From NCBI RefSeq assembly GCF_031143425.1, contig NC_090445.1, positions 1,197,252,691 to 1,197,316,690 of the forward strand: a stretch of 64,000 nt of DNA, in the 5' to 3' direction. The position numbers were made by a program, and so were the translations under genes. Below the pieces are notes generated by a model. It saw nothing but the letters and a program-made list of their open reading frames with translations, ran no database searches and was not told the DNA's origin. Shown in pieces: positions 43,728-55,469 of this stretch (its first letter is position 1; each line of letters starts with the position of its first letter). The stretch is from Pleurodeles waltl. Its lineage: Eukaryota; Chordata; Amphibia; Caudata; Salamandridae.

Positions 43728-44868
43728 GCCAGGGGGAAATCAAAGCCCAAGTCACATGGCCCTATGGGACAGGCCTTCCTGGCTTTGCACGATGACCAGG
43801 CACCAGGGGCGGCTACCCCTGTTGTGCCAGAATGGACGAGCGACAACTTAAACAAAATACGGGGGGCCATTGAAGACTCCAAACTCACCCTGCAATGAGA
43901 CATTGGCAAGGTCGCAGCTGAATTGGGTTTGCTGCGTGTGGACCATCAGAAACTGTTAGACAAAGTGTGTGATGTGGAACTACAGTCATGAACCTCCAAC
44001 CATCCCATCAGGTGCTGAAACTTCAAGTGTCTCATTTAGCAGACAGAGTGGACCGCCTGGAACGAAAGGTGGAAAATGCGGAGGGACGCAGTCATCGCAA
44101 CAACTTCCGCATTGTCAAACTGCCAGAATGAGCGGAGGGGAGGAACATTGTGGAATTCCTGGAGCCATGGCTGCGTGCTCTTATGGATGAGAATAGCCTC
44201 ACGCCCTTTTTTGCCCTGGAGAGGGCACTCCGTGTCCCAGTGCGGAGACCACTGCCTGGTAGGCTGGCTCGGCCTGTTGTGGCCAAACTTCTTCATTACC
44301 TTGATCGAGACCTGCTGCTGCAGAAGGCCTTCGCAGATTGACCTTTCAAAGTGGAAGGAGGACAGGCAGGTCTGTTCCTGGACTTTACAGTTGCTGTGCA
44401 CGCCTGGAGGGTCACCTTTAAGGCAGTGAAGAGGCGCTCCGAGAGGAAGGGATATCATATACACTACTCTTTCCATCCCGGCTGAAACTTATGGGGGGAT
44501 GGACTGCACACTTCTGCCAAGACCCTGAGGAACCATGGACATGGCTGGAATGCTGCAGATCGGGCACGGCTGGGTCCCAAAAAGAGGTGGCTACGACAGC
44601 CCAGCGCCGAAACAGAAGGAGAAGATCCCAGAGCCGGGCCTGTCAACCCCAGCTCACCAAGCCTTCACCAATCCAGTCAGAGAAGGGGAAGAAGCTAGAG
44701 CTTCGAACTGCTGCCTCATTAACGGAGCCTGAGCTTTCGGTTGGGGTAGGGGCCAGAAAAGGTCAGGATCATGACTCAGACACCCGTCTGTCAGACTCCG
44801 ACTCTCGGACTACCACGCCAGAAGATCTCCCCCATGTGACGCCACATTCGTCGGAAGACATCATTTAA
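43728..44868 (+). pseudogene. L1 ORF1 (RNA-binding chaperone), frameshifted
   Basis: The likely start is at about 43728, where an AGG codon replaces the expected ATG ahead of 'GKSKPKSHGPMGQAFLALHD'. A coiled-coil region follows at about 43830-44090, with heptad-like 'LKLQVSHLADRVDRLERKVE'. The RRM segment is 'HRNNFRIVKLPE', a stop, then 'IVEFLEPWLRALM' and 'ALERALRVPVRRPLPGR'. The C-terminal domain is 'VVAKLLHYLDRDLLLQKA'. A Ser/Thr/Arg-rich tail runs from 44491 to the stop at 44868. Two or more frame changes and internal stops break the protein, but the domain order is complete. Confidence 0.82.
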
Positions 44869-45194
44869 ATGGACTTCAGTGAATTGCTTGAAGCTGCCGC
44901 TGATTCCACAGGCTGTTTGTGTTTATAGAAGATGTCTCAACTATTGCATTGCCCTCCCCCTTATTCATGCTTCTTCGTCTTTATAGAGGCAGTATTGTAT
45001 GACACTTGTTATGGCTATTATGTTCAGTTTGGGTGGCCAGCCATTACTGGACTGTCCTTGGGAGGGTAGTTGGGGTTTTGTTTATTCGTTCTGTCCTCAG
45101 TGATCTCTGGTAAGACTGTGCCCATTGATCTGTAGAACGTGGCAAAGGTGGTCTGTGGGGGTTCTGGTTCCCGAAGACGACCGAGTAATGTTAC

Positions 45195-48100
45195 ATGATG
45201 CCTGTACAGTTGTCTGCACTTAATGTGATCACCTGGAATGTCCGGACGTTAGGATCTATGGCTAAATGGTATAAAATTCTGTCATATTTAAAATGTTGCA
45301 GGGTACACATCGCAATGCTGCAGGAGGCGCACCACACACAAATAGAAGCTGAGTGCCTCGCTGGAGAGGGCAGTTGTTCGGGACTACCTACTCTGTGGAT
45401 GCCCGGGGTACACTGATCTGGGTTAGGGCTGGGTAGCCTTGGAAGCTACGAGGGCAGTGGTGGACAATGTGGGGCTTTGTCTTTGTGGAAGGGCATCTAC
45501 ATGGTAAACCCATCGTGTTGGGGTCGGTGTACTCCCATAACCAGGACCAGGTGGCTTATCTTCACACCCTGTCCGCACACATGGCTGACTTCCCAGGGGG
45601 GACATACCTCATTGGCGGTGACTTTAATGGGGTCCTAGACACAGACCTCGACCGTTCTTGCCCGCCTGTGCAAGTTGCTCTCTCATTTAGGATAGCTGCG
45701 GGGCTGACCACCTGGCTGACTAGCTGGGCCTTGAGGATGTGTGGCGAACACAACACCCGTTACATCAGGACTACTCCTATTATTCTCATATCCACCAGGT
45801 TCATACTAGAATTGATAGATTTGTGTGCAGTGGGACAATCTGTGGGCAGGTAAGGCACTCAGAGTATCTCGGCCACACATTCTCAGACCACAACCTGCTT
45901 CTGATACATATGCAAGTGGCAGAGCCCCGACCCACTATCCCGACATTACACCTCCAACCTATGATGCTGGCAGATACCAGATTTAGAGAGACGGTATCCG
46001 CGACGGTGGTGGATTACTATTCCTGTAATGAGGATCTAGCATTGCAGAGGGCGGTGGGAAGGGAAGCCCTCAAAGTGGTGGTACGGGGCCACTGTATGGG
46101 CCAGACAACAGGCAAAAGGCGAGTACTGGAGGGAGACCTCTTACGTCTCCAAGATCGACTGCATGCCTTGGACAAGGAGCAGGGCCGTGGCCCGGAGGCC
46201 ATCCGCCGATTATCAGACATTCGGGAAGAATACGCAGTAGCCCTTGAGAAACACAGATGTCATGACCACACAGGGTATGTGCGCAGGGTACACGAGAAGG
46301 AAGGTAGGGGTAGACGGTTGCTGGCCTGATTAGTTTGCCCTCCCACAGCGGGGACCCCGATTACTGGGATTGCGCTGCCTGATTGTTCCTTGGCACATGA
46401 ACCTTTCAATATAAATGCAGCGTTTCGTGACTATTACCTGGCGCTGTATTGCCCCCCTCCCCCCCCAAACTCCATTACCCGACACCCTGGGTGACTTGTT
46501 GGCTGGGATGCAACTGAGGGCCCCACTGAAGAGGCCCGCTGATCTGCTACATGCAGAGCCACTGGCGGAGTGGTTCAGGAAGGAAGTGCATGATAAGGAA
46601 TATGTCAGGGAGGGATGGAACATATCATATTGTTGTGCGCTGACGATCTGATGATTTATTTAAAAGATGGGGAGAAGGACTTTCCCTGGGTGCGTGAGAC
46701 ACTGGAAGATTTCGGGACCTACTCAGGGTTATGCCTTAACAGGGGGAAGATGTGCGTGTTCCCAGTGGCTGCAGGTAGTGTCCCGCCCCCCCACCTGCCC
46801 TGCGATGTTAAATGGGCCCCTAGTACATTCCGATATCTTGGGATCCAAATTTACCATGATGTAGTCGACCTTCGGGAGGGCAATCTGGGCCAAACTTTAC
46901 GATCCCTTAGAACTAGGGTAGGTTTTTGGTGTTCCCTTAACTTGCCCTTTATGACACGTATCTCACTGTCCAAGATGATTACGCTCCCGCGGCTTCTATA
47001 TTTCTTTGTTAATCTCCCGGAAAATGTTTCAGTATTCTGGTTTAGATCATTAGATACCCTTCTCAGAGACCTAATATGGAATGGTGCGGGTCACAGGGTT
47101 GCACTGGCCACTCTCCGCCTATGTCCGGAGGTGGGGGGACTTGGGGTCCCAGACTTTGAGCTCTATTATGTAGCAGCACAGTTGCAATGGTAGCGCTGTG
47201 GCTGAATACTCATGGGTTGACAGAACTGCATTGGGATGGGGCTGGATAGCACACAGACAAACTAATGGCTGGATTATTTCGTCCGAAGACTCCTGTCCCA
47301 GTACGATGGGGTTCTCATGGGTACGGCCTACAGGGCCTGGCGTAGAGCATTTAGGTGCACTGGGACCCAGACACTCAACACACCTGAGATCCCATTGGTG
47401 GGACTTCCACTTGGTGAACCCCCTCACTGCTTTACACAGAGACAGATGCTTCCCTGGATGGAGGCGGGGTTGACTTCCTTGGGCAACTGTTATGCCCAGG
47501 GTGAGTGGTCCTTTTTTGCAGAGCTTTTGGACCGGACGGACCTCCCATGGGGTCAGTTCTTGAAGTACAAGGCAGTGGCACAAGCTGTGCGAGACCTGTG
47601 GGGGGAGGGAACAGAGGAACCTCCCACTCATGCGGTGCTCCAGACAATTCTCTGGATGGGTGGAGAATCCCACTTGGTGACATGGCTGTACAAGGCATTG
47701 AATGGAATGACGAGTGGGCCACTACATTCCCTGAAGGCTCGATTGGAGGCAGATGTGGCTAGGGAACTGACAGAGATTGAGTGGGAACGGATAGTTGCAT
47801 ATGCGTCCCGTGTCTTATGGAACACACGCCTTAAATTGATTCAGTTAAATTCCATACACAGGACGTATCTTACCACACATAGACTTCAGTCCATTTACGG
47901 TGGGAAACCCCAGGCCTGCCCTAGATGCCAAGCCCAAGATGCAGATTTCGGACACATGGTTTGGGAGTGCCTTACCCTGAGAGTTTACTGGCTGAAGTAA
48001 TTGCGCTCCTTAACCTCACCTTAGATAGGTCATTGCCTGTGACCCTAGAGGTCTGCTTATTGAGCCTACTGGTCAGGACACCCCCTAAAAAAGTAGTAAA

Positions 48101-48368
48101 CAGATGTATAGATCTGGCTGTAGTTTTGGCGCAGTGTAGCATAGCGATACCCTGACAAATGCCTCAGGGATCTCGGCTAACTACGTGGGTGCACAAAGTC
48201 ACACGCTGGGCCAGGGTGGAGGAGAGGACTTTGAGGAGAGAAGAATCCCAGGGGCTCCAATGCCAACCTATAGTGCATCTTTGGGCTGAAATTATGGAGG
48301 AGTTGGAAGCTATTGACCTTCCTGGTGACGCGCACACAGAGCCCAGAATTGAGGAGGGTCTGGGGTAG
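45195..48368 (+). pseudogene. L1 ORF2 (endonuclease/RT), RT core deleted
   Basis: The start at 45195 leads to the endonuclease: 'LNVITWNVRTLGSMAKWYKI', 'IAMLQEAHHT' (catalytic Glu), 'YLIGGDFNGVLDTD' and 'HTFSDHNLLLIHMQV' (catalytic SDH). The linker to 46329 is long and charged. Near 46520-46550 the sequence jumps from 'FRDYYLALYCP' to 'AEPLAEWFRKEV', skipping the RT fingers and the first palm aspartate, about 250-300 residues. The second palm box reads 'LLCADDLMIYL' at 46620-46660. RT thumb and post-RT domain continue to 47193. A Cys/His cluster, 'ACPRCQAQDADFGHMVWEC', is near 47920-47970. Several frameshifts. Confidence 0.85.
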
Positions 48369-48834
48369 GACTGGGGCATCCTCCCAGAAGACACTTGTGC
48401 TTGCACGTTAGAATTTATGTCCGCCAGCCCAGCGGGGACAGACGAGCAGTTGTTGCTCATGTATCACCAAGGAGTCACTAGAGATCGCACACTATGAAGA
48501 CATGGTTAACTAGTTTGAAGAATTATACCTTAGTAATATAAAGATTATTTTCCTGTATGGTTTGAAATGGCATGGGTGTGCTCCTGGATAGCAGGCGGCC
48601 CCCACCCAAGGGCATGACTCTAGGTACTTGGGAAACTTGATTGGGGTTTTGCTGTAGAGCATAATAGCCAGAGGCTATGCATATAAGTCATATATGGAAG
48701 CAAAGTGCTGAGCTCTGTGTATAACAACAGTTATGAAAACAGAAGAAGGTTGTGTAAGCTCATGCTGACATAACTGTAAAAAAGTTATATATTACCATGA
48801 CTTCTGAAAATGCCAATAACATTTTTATTTTTTA

Positions 48835-48845
48835 AATGCTGTAGC
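48835..48845. repeat. Right target-site duplication of the L1
   Basis: AATGCTGTAGC, identical to 42489-42499. The foldback arm sequence continues immediately after it. Confidence 0.8.
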
Positions 48846-48849
48846 CTTT

Positions 48850-49103
48850 TTTGCGTTTGTTCTACATTTAAAAATATATAAAATTAATTAACAGTAATTA
48901 ACTTAATAGTATGTTTACAAAAAAAAAATTCAGGTTAAAAAAACTTTTATTTTTTTCTATATACTTTACCATAGGGAGGCACTGCAGTCAAGAGGGAGAT
49001 TTCCATGTGGAAAAGTATAAGGAAAAATAAAAAAGTTTACCAAACATGGAAAAGTTAGTTATCGCAAATTATTTTATATGTTAATTTTAAATGTAGAACA
49101 AAA
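48850..49103. repeat. Central hairpin of the foldback element
   Basis: TTTGTTCTACATTTAAAAAT at about 48859-48880 is mirrored by ATTTTAAATGTAGAACAAAA at about 49084-49103. The inner arm continues to a centre at about 48976-48999. It is the intact inner part of the split palindrome. Confidence 0.75.
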
Positions 49104-49455
49104 GGAAAACTGGCACCGCGCTATTAACTTAATTTTGAATCTAATATTCAATTAATTTAAATGTATAAAATTAAATTTCAGTTATTTTTCTGAAGTTTAA
49201 TGTGAAAAAATCCCCACCTAAAGTAAAAAAATATATATATTTTTTTTATTAATTATTAAAAATAAGTAGAATCGAATAAAAGTAATGAAATTATATATTG
49301 AAGTGTAATCTTCTATTGATTAATACATTTGAAAAAAGAACTTTAAAATATTTTTATAATTAACAAAAATATTTGAGTTTTAGATTTTTTTTAATTTAAA
49401 GTTATATTTATGTGTTAACTATTTTAAGTAATTTAATGTAAAGATAAAGGTAAAG

Positions 49456-50430
49456 AACCACACGATGAATTGAGAAGACCAAGAGGAAGAGTACATGTTG
49501 GAGGACCAGGATCTGATCTGCAAAGAGGATCATCCCTTGGAAGATCAGGATTAGGATGAGCAGAAGGAGGGAGAGGAGGAGAGCGACAGGAGGACCATGC
49601 TCAGGAGAAACATGAAGAGAAGTGGGAGAGAGAGATCATAAGGTGAATACGGTCACCACCACGAGGACCATAACATAGAACAAAATCTGGAAGAAACATA
49701 GGACCAAGACCAGTGGGTAACAGAAGTAAAAACTGCTCTGCATGTTTGAGACAGGTGAGTGGCTTTGGAATATCTGGGACTCACAGCATAACCCGGGGAA
49801 CCCCAAAGTACGGAAAGAGAGACATGACTACATTAGTACTCAGAGGCTCTTGAAAACATGTAACTGTAATACCCTGCGATGGTCTACCAAGATTGAACCC
49901 TATTGGGTAGAAGACAGTACATGTGCCTGGTGCCTTCAAGAAACCACTACATACAAACCATTTAGCTCCCCCCCCCAAATAAAACTCTTTTAGTGAGAGA
50001 AAGCAAGATCCCAGACTTCACTTTTCTCTCCGAACAGCTTACTGGTTTACCCCTCATAGATGATACCAAGATACTAACACCCACAACCCTTATGTCTGTT
50101 GCCATCCATTGAAAACACTGTACCCCAGATAAACTGGGAGCACGTCAGACAGCCTGAGAGCTGGTCTGCTCAGGTAATGCAGCTTGGCATGACAACATAA
50201 TTTTACCAACTATGCCTGTGATTGGGTATGCTGTCCAAACTATGTAATTGACCCTTCAGGCAAACCTAGTTTATCAACCTACAAGCCTGAAGTAAATGAG
50301 ATAGCAGCACATCTTTGTACTCTTGAAAAAAGCAGAAGATATGATTTATTACATCACACCTACTACTGAAACGGTTGCAGAGGAGAGTCAACGATTTGAA
50401 ACAAAATAATTATATGTAAGCTTGAAAAGA
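49456..50430. other. No gene recognised; purine-rich tract
   Basis: Positions 49470-49720 are strongly A/G-rich (GAGGA and AAGAGG units). The rest shows no family motif, terminal repeat or exon-like block. Confidence 0.4.
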
Positions 50431-52190
50431 AAAATCTTTATTTACCTGGCCCACTATCTCAGAGCTGTACATCCTCGTCGGGCCAACCAACCAGGAAGCA
50501 ACCCGGGATCACCGTTGCCCTGTTGACATAGGTGTGCCCAAGTGAGGCTTGAGTTGAAGCATAACACATAACTTTGTGGTTGGCGACAGTGGATCCCCTT
50601 CGCAATTACTGTGGGTCACTGTCTGTATCAATCCAAATATATAAGAAAAATACTTCTCCTACAAACGTTGCAGAGTAACACATCATCATGGTCTGGATGA
50701 ATGCCTAGAATCTCTTTAAATGGTCATGAATAAGGCTGAAGCATGTCATTCCCTTTCAGATTGGGTTGAGGTTTTTACTCCCCTTTCGATTTTTTGTCTG
50801 TCTCTTGGAGGCCCCAGAATAAAAAAAAGTTTGATTGAGCCTACCAAGAGGTAGTTTTTGTCCACTTCACACACATCCAGCACTGCGTTCCTCGCCCATA
50901 ACCCCACTTCTTCAAGGGCGACACCATTACTAAAAACCTCAAGAGCACTTGTCCCATAGAGGGAGTTGTGGCCCACACCAGGTACTTTTGGTCCTGGTGT
51001 GAGGAGGGACCCAGTGATGAAGTATGCCACCTAAGGGTGCGTGAGGGTTAACATACATGTCTATAGTACAGAGACATACATTTCCATAAACCACACCAAC
51101 CTTTTTGTGCTTGTTCAGCAAAAAAAAACCTTACCCTGGTATCAGTGGTGCAAAGATATTCAAGAGCTGGACTAAGCAAAATAGTTTAATCACAAAAGAA
51201 AAAGAAATAAGCCTATGACAAACTCCCAAACAATCTTGATGGCCTCTTGATTACTCAGTGCCTACACTTTATTGGACCATTATACCACTTGGTCCAAACA
51301 CTCTGGCACAGTGCCTAATTTGTAGCATAATAAGTGCTGGCGCTCAAATTGCTGCTCAGAAAACATGGCTGCACCGGCACACCTAGTACCACGCTGCTTG
51401 GTCTTAAATCCACCTCAGGACACTTAATACACCACCAGACAAAGGAGACACAGCAAACTGAAAGTGTTCTGAACGCACCATGAAATGCAGACAATGCCAG
51501 TGGGTTGCAGCACAGGCATATGAACTGAAAGAGGAGGGCAGGATAGGTAGGTACATATATGTTTAATATTTACTGGGCCCATCACCTATAGGAGAAAACT
51601 TCAATAGCTAAGCACTGGAAACCACCAGCACAAATTAAACACTGCTCTGGCACTTTCAACATTACTACCTTGCAGGTTGGCTTGAGAATCAGGAGATGGC
51701 AGTTCTGCAATGGTACAACCTTCGTCCCTATCCATATAATGAGACCGGGTGGTAGTTTCCCGCTAACTAGAGGCCTAATGGAGACCAGTACCATTGAACT
51801 CCCTGACGGTTAACCTCATGTTTGTGTCTATTCTGCTTTTTGTTTGCTGTATATAATTGGTGAGAAGCAGTTAATGACTCACAGCTAGCAATGTTCTGCT
51901 TACCCAAGTAGTAAATTCATGGGAAAGACTGCCAAACATTGCAAAGCACTGATGAATTTGAGCTATGATATAAAATTACACAACCCTCTTGTTACCCCCA
52001 AACAATCCTCTCTATCCTACCCCAAGTGCCTTAGAACAGAATTATGTGTACTATACTGAACTAGTCCCCTATTTGACTATCTTACTTTCCTGCCCTGTGG
52101 AGCAACAGCTAGCCTAGTGGGCAAAAACTCTTATCTAAAGTAGTCTCTCACTTGAGTTCATACTCAGCTGCCAGTTGATTATTCCGCCAT
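50431..52190. other. Unassigned repeat-like sequence
   Basis: Positions 50452-50484 share 'CACTATCT...TCCTCGTC.GGCC' with 34965-35013, suggesting two members of one undefined repeat. No coding motif was recognised in the remainder, including the downstream (minus-sense) side of the DIRS-like gag, where RT or a tyrosine recombinase would be expected. Confidence 0.35.
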
Positions 52191-52197
52191 CTAGCTG

Positions 52198-53480
52198 TTA
52201 GCTTTCTTCTATTTTTTTTCTGGCATCAATAGATTCCCCCATTTGATGCTTTCTGTGATGTCCGACGCCCACCCTGGTTGCCCTGGTCCTTTGGTATCGA
52301 AGAATTTTATTTAACTTTAATTCTTTGTTGAAGTCTTTGTTCTTCTGATGGTGCGCAGTCATTTCAGCCTCAAGGTGCCTCTTCTTCCCCTCAATCTCCA
52401 GCAAGTGTTCCACAGGATAGAGTGTCGGCGCTGATTTCCTCTTCGATGTCGAAGATTCCTTCCACGACATATCTGTCAACGAGCTTCTATGCTCATCTCA
52501 AGACCTCTTTTTCTTCAAAGTTGAAGCATCTGTACCTCGTCCAATTTTTGATGAGTGAGTATTATTGGGAGACATTCCTCCTTTTGAGGAATCCAAGGGG
52601 TTCTTTGCCCCTGTGCTTGCCATCGGTCTGAGTGTTTCAACAACAAGGCTCCCTTTGATGCCTTTGAGTCTGATCTTCGAGACTCAGGCCATTTTTGCAG
52701 AGTAACGTCTCTCCTACCTCAAGTCTCTTGTCCTTCTTAGTTGCCTGGGCTTCAATCTCGATTATTCTCAAGTTGGTGTCCAATGTTTCTCCCTTGGCAA
52801 CTTCTTTGACTTTTTTCCTCCTTGTTGCTCGACAGACACAGGTCTCTCAGGGATGGAGTTGGTTTCTGTCCCTACATGGTGTAATGTGCCTGCCTCTGCT
52901 TCTCCCTCGCCCTCCAAGTCTTTGATTGAACATGTCACAGGTGTTGAAGTCATCCCTTCTATGATCAGTGGGCAGGCAGAGGTTGCAGACCGGGTGTTGG
53001 TCCTTCTGTGTGAACTTATGATGGCAATTCGGCCAGAACTGAAATGGAGTCTTCTCCATTAGGCCGAAGAGGGAGTCCCAGGTCCGAGCATTCTCTAAAC
53101 TGTCTAAGAAATCATCACCTTCCCTCTAGGAGTTTCCTCTGGTACCTCTTCTTCGGTGTTCTTCTACAAATTTCATCTCAACTTTTCGATGAAATTCTCC
53201 CGAACGTTTTCCTTCCCTGTGTTGGAGAGCCTTCAGCAAGCGTCCAAATCCAATGGCAGGAAAAAAGACTCTGAAGATAGTGATCAAAGTTGAAAGCTTC
53301 TGGGGGAGGGCGTACAACGTCCCAGGAACCACTAAATGGGGAAGCCCAACAACAATAAAAAATCGAAAAATTGAACAAGGACTACAAAAAAGTGAAGAAT
53401 TCTGCACCCTACCACTCAATGGCAAAATAATGCATAGTATGTGAATCCAGAAAATTCAAGCTGCAAAAGTACACCTACAG
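52198..53480 (-). pseudogene. DIRS-like gag remnant
   Basis: DIRS elements are tyrosine-recombinase retrotransposons common in salamanders. The minus strand at 53059-52847 reads 'FWPNCHHKFTQKDQHPVCNL' and continues 'CLPTDHRRDDFNTCDMF'. This matches the C..C...kD.H..C..CL..DH......C..C..F layout of DIRS gags, with one Cys replaced by Phe. A Ser/Arg-rich stretch follows, then an acidic/basic, coiled-coil-like tail at 52479-52198 ('EHLLEIEGKKRHLEAEMT'). No RT, RNase H or recombinase is attached. The assignment rests mainly on the zinc-ribbon-like motif. Confidence 0.5.
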
Positions 53481-53484
53481 GTAA

Positions 53485-54399
53485 GAAACTATTTGTTTCT
53501 TCGCATCATCTGGCTTCTGCTCATGAGCATACACTGAGTTCTACTCATGAGCATCCTTGGAATTTTATCCTACAGGAATTGTGCTTTTGGAATTTGAATG
53601 CTGCCACATATCTGAGGACTTGGCGTCATATCTACTGATCACTCCGACATGATGACATGATCACCAACCCATACTCCAGGTGCCCCCCCCCCCCACAAAT
53701 CACTTCTCTTTCATCTATTGTTTATCTGTCGTCCCTGTTGAAAATGTCCCTTGTCACAATTCATATAATTCCACAGGAAACAAATCAATGCAATGCCGCC
53801 ACCACTCAACCCGCCAAAGCTCTAGTCAGTTATTCTGTGCATGTAAGCAGCTTGCTCCATTATATGAAGTACAAACACATGCCACACTACCTGCAAACCA
53901 ATCACACAGACAGAGCCCTACTATAAAAGATACACTTTTGGTAGAGGTATACCTAAAGCTAAAATGCACATGAGAAGGATATAGTAGCGAGTAGTAGCTA
54001 CCTCACATTCGCACAAGGGATTCCCTTTGACGCCAACAGTTGTGCCAAAAAGAGTGGTATCTCCATACTTATATAGACGACTCTGCCTTATGAGGTGACT
54101 AAGATGTGAATTGACCCAAGAGCAGGTATACGCCTTAGCACATTCAAAACACAGTGCAGGTTTCTTTAATGTGCAGCTATGCTCCAAGCACTCATACATG
54201 GCATTTCTTCTCCATCTTGTTGAGGATGTTCACTGAATTCAGACAAGCACCAACAGAAATCATAGAGTAGCGCAGCATGACCTCCTGAATGACCCAATCT
54301 GATTGATATATGTCAACTAATCCGCTTGCTTACTCATCTCCTGCATATACCTGTGAGACCTTCCTCTTACTACGATGCCCTGTATAGGTCAGGAATGAC
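53485..54399. other. No gene recognised
   Basis: Contains a C run at 53684-53693 and short ORFs without motifs. A (CATGAGCATnC) duplication near 53521-53550 is the only pattern seen. Confidence 0.35.
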
Positions 54400-54401
54400 A
54401 G

Positions 54402-55090
54402 ATGCTGAGCATCTGTAGGAAGAATTCCTACACACCCTATATCTACCTACATTGTTCTCTGAGGGAACAGCTGTGCAAGAAGGTGAGATCACTAAGGATA
54501 AAACTGCCAAAGCCATATAGTTCTCCGAACATGCAAATCACAGAGGAGGACAATTTCCCTAGTGACTTTTACAAGACGGGCAAATCACGTTTGACACCCC
54601 TGTTATATGAACTATACAGTAATGTGGAATGGGTTGTCACCTGGGGCCACATGTACAACAATGTAACCATATCCTTCCTCTTAAGAGGACGTAGACCCCC
54701 TTGATTGTGCCTGTTACTACTCTATGTCTCTGACTGATTAATGCTGATGTAATGATCCTGGCACAATTCTTGTAGCTGGCTATGCACCATCATCCTGTCC
54801 TTAGTGCACTCTTCACAGATTGGATCTGTTCCCAAATGCTTGCCAAGACATCATCTTAGAACTCTGGCACATCTCCGGTGGCAGACTAAAAATCCCACAG
54901 ACCCTCTTGCCCTCTCGGTCAATGCAGAAAAAGTATTTGATAATATTTTCCTTACTTATTGGTCAGCATGTTGTCTGGTTTCACTATGCAGATTTTCCTG
55001 CTCTGCTTTCTGTTTATGCAATGGCGTGGAGCTTGGTTGAAGTACAGCTTCCGGTCACTGAGCAGTGGCTAGTGGCCAGTGTCCTTCCCC
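54402..55090 (+). pseudogene. L1-clade ORF2 fragment, N-terminal RT
   Basis: Positions 54480-54690 read 'VRSLRIKLPKPYSS', then 'DNFPSDFYKTGKSRLTPLLY', the L1 RT block 'GPDgfp.eFYK.....l.p.L'. Positions 54804-54960 read 'SSQIGSVPKCLPRHHLRTLA' and 'LALSVNAEKVFDNIF', where the palm motif 'LDAEKAFD' has Asp1 replaced by Asn. Matching downstream RT motifs do not follow directly but reappear near 56.7 kb, so the copy is interrupted. It is distinct from the other two L1 copies. Confidence 0.65.
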
Positions 55091-55144
55091 TAGCTATGCA
55101 GTCTGAAGATACTATTTTTTTTGTTATTTCCTATCTACCACACT

Positions 55145-55433
55145 GTACGAGTACATCTGCAATTGGTGGCTTTGCTAAAGCTTGTTTCTCAGACACCATC
55201 ATCATATGATTTTAACAAACTCTGCTGTATTTTGTACTATTTCCAGCTAGTCAGGAAGAGCTGCTTCAGAATCATTATTTGCGGTCTATCAGCAGTACAA
55301 GTACATCTGCGATTATTGGCTTTATTAATGCTTGTTTCTCGGACCCTATCATCATATGATTTTAACAAACTTTCCTGTGGTATTTTGTACTATTTTCAAC
55401 TGTTGGGGAAGGGCTGCTTCAAGATCTTACCAG
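55145..55433. repeat. Tandem duplication, period about 149 bp
   Basis: Two copies begin GTACGAGTACATCTGC at 55145 and GTACAAGTACATCTGC at 55294. Both contain GCTTGTTTCTC, CATCATATGATTTTAACAAA and TTTTGTACTATTT in the same order, with scattered substitutions. Confidence 0.88.
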
Positions 55434-55469
55434 GATATCTAACACACCGAAAGCTGATTAAATAAGGTC

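Larger units (their letters stand above)
42500..48834 (+). mobile_element. L1-clade LINE, nearly full length, internally deleted
   Basis: A plus-strand L1 with a GC-rich 5' UTR (42500-43727), ORF1 (43728-44868), a short intergenic region, ORF2 (45195-48368) and a 3' UTR to 48834. An 11-bp target duplication brackets it. The 5' end is preserved, which is unusual for LINE copies. The sequence ends in ATTTTTATTTTTT, not a clean poly(A). It has frameshifts, stops and a central ORF2 deletion, so it is inactive. Its decay looks lighter than in the minus-strand L1 near 3-7 kb. Confidence 0.88.
42165..49450. repeat. AT-rich foldback element split by an L1 insertion
   Basis: The left arm lies at about 42165-42499 and resumes at 48846-48975. 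The right arm is its reverse complement at about 49000-49450. Matching landmarks are AAACTTCAGAAAA, TTCAAAATTAAGTTAA, TTGTTCTACATTTAAA and CTTTTATTTTT...TATACTTT, met in the same order in both arms. The centre is near 48985. Removing 42500-48845 joins the left arm into a continuous palindrome of about 940 bp. No ORF; it is a hairpin-type non-autonomous element or an inverted duplication. Its outer ends are not precise. Confidence 0.72.
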
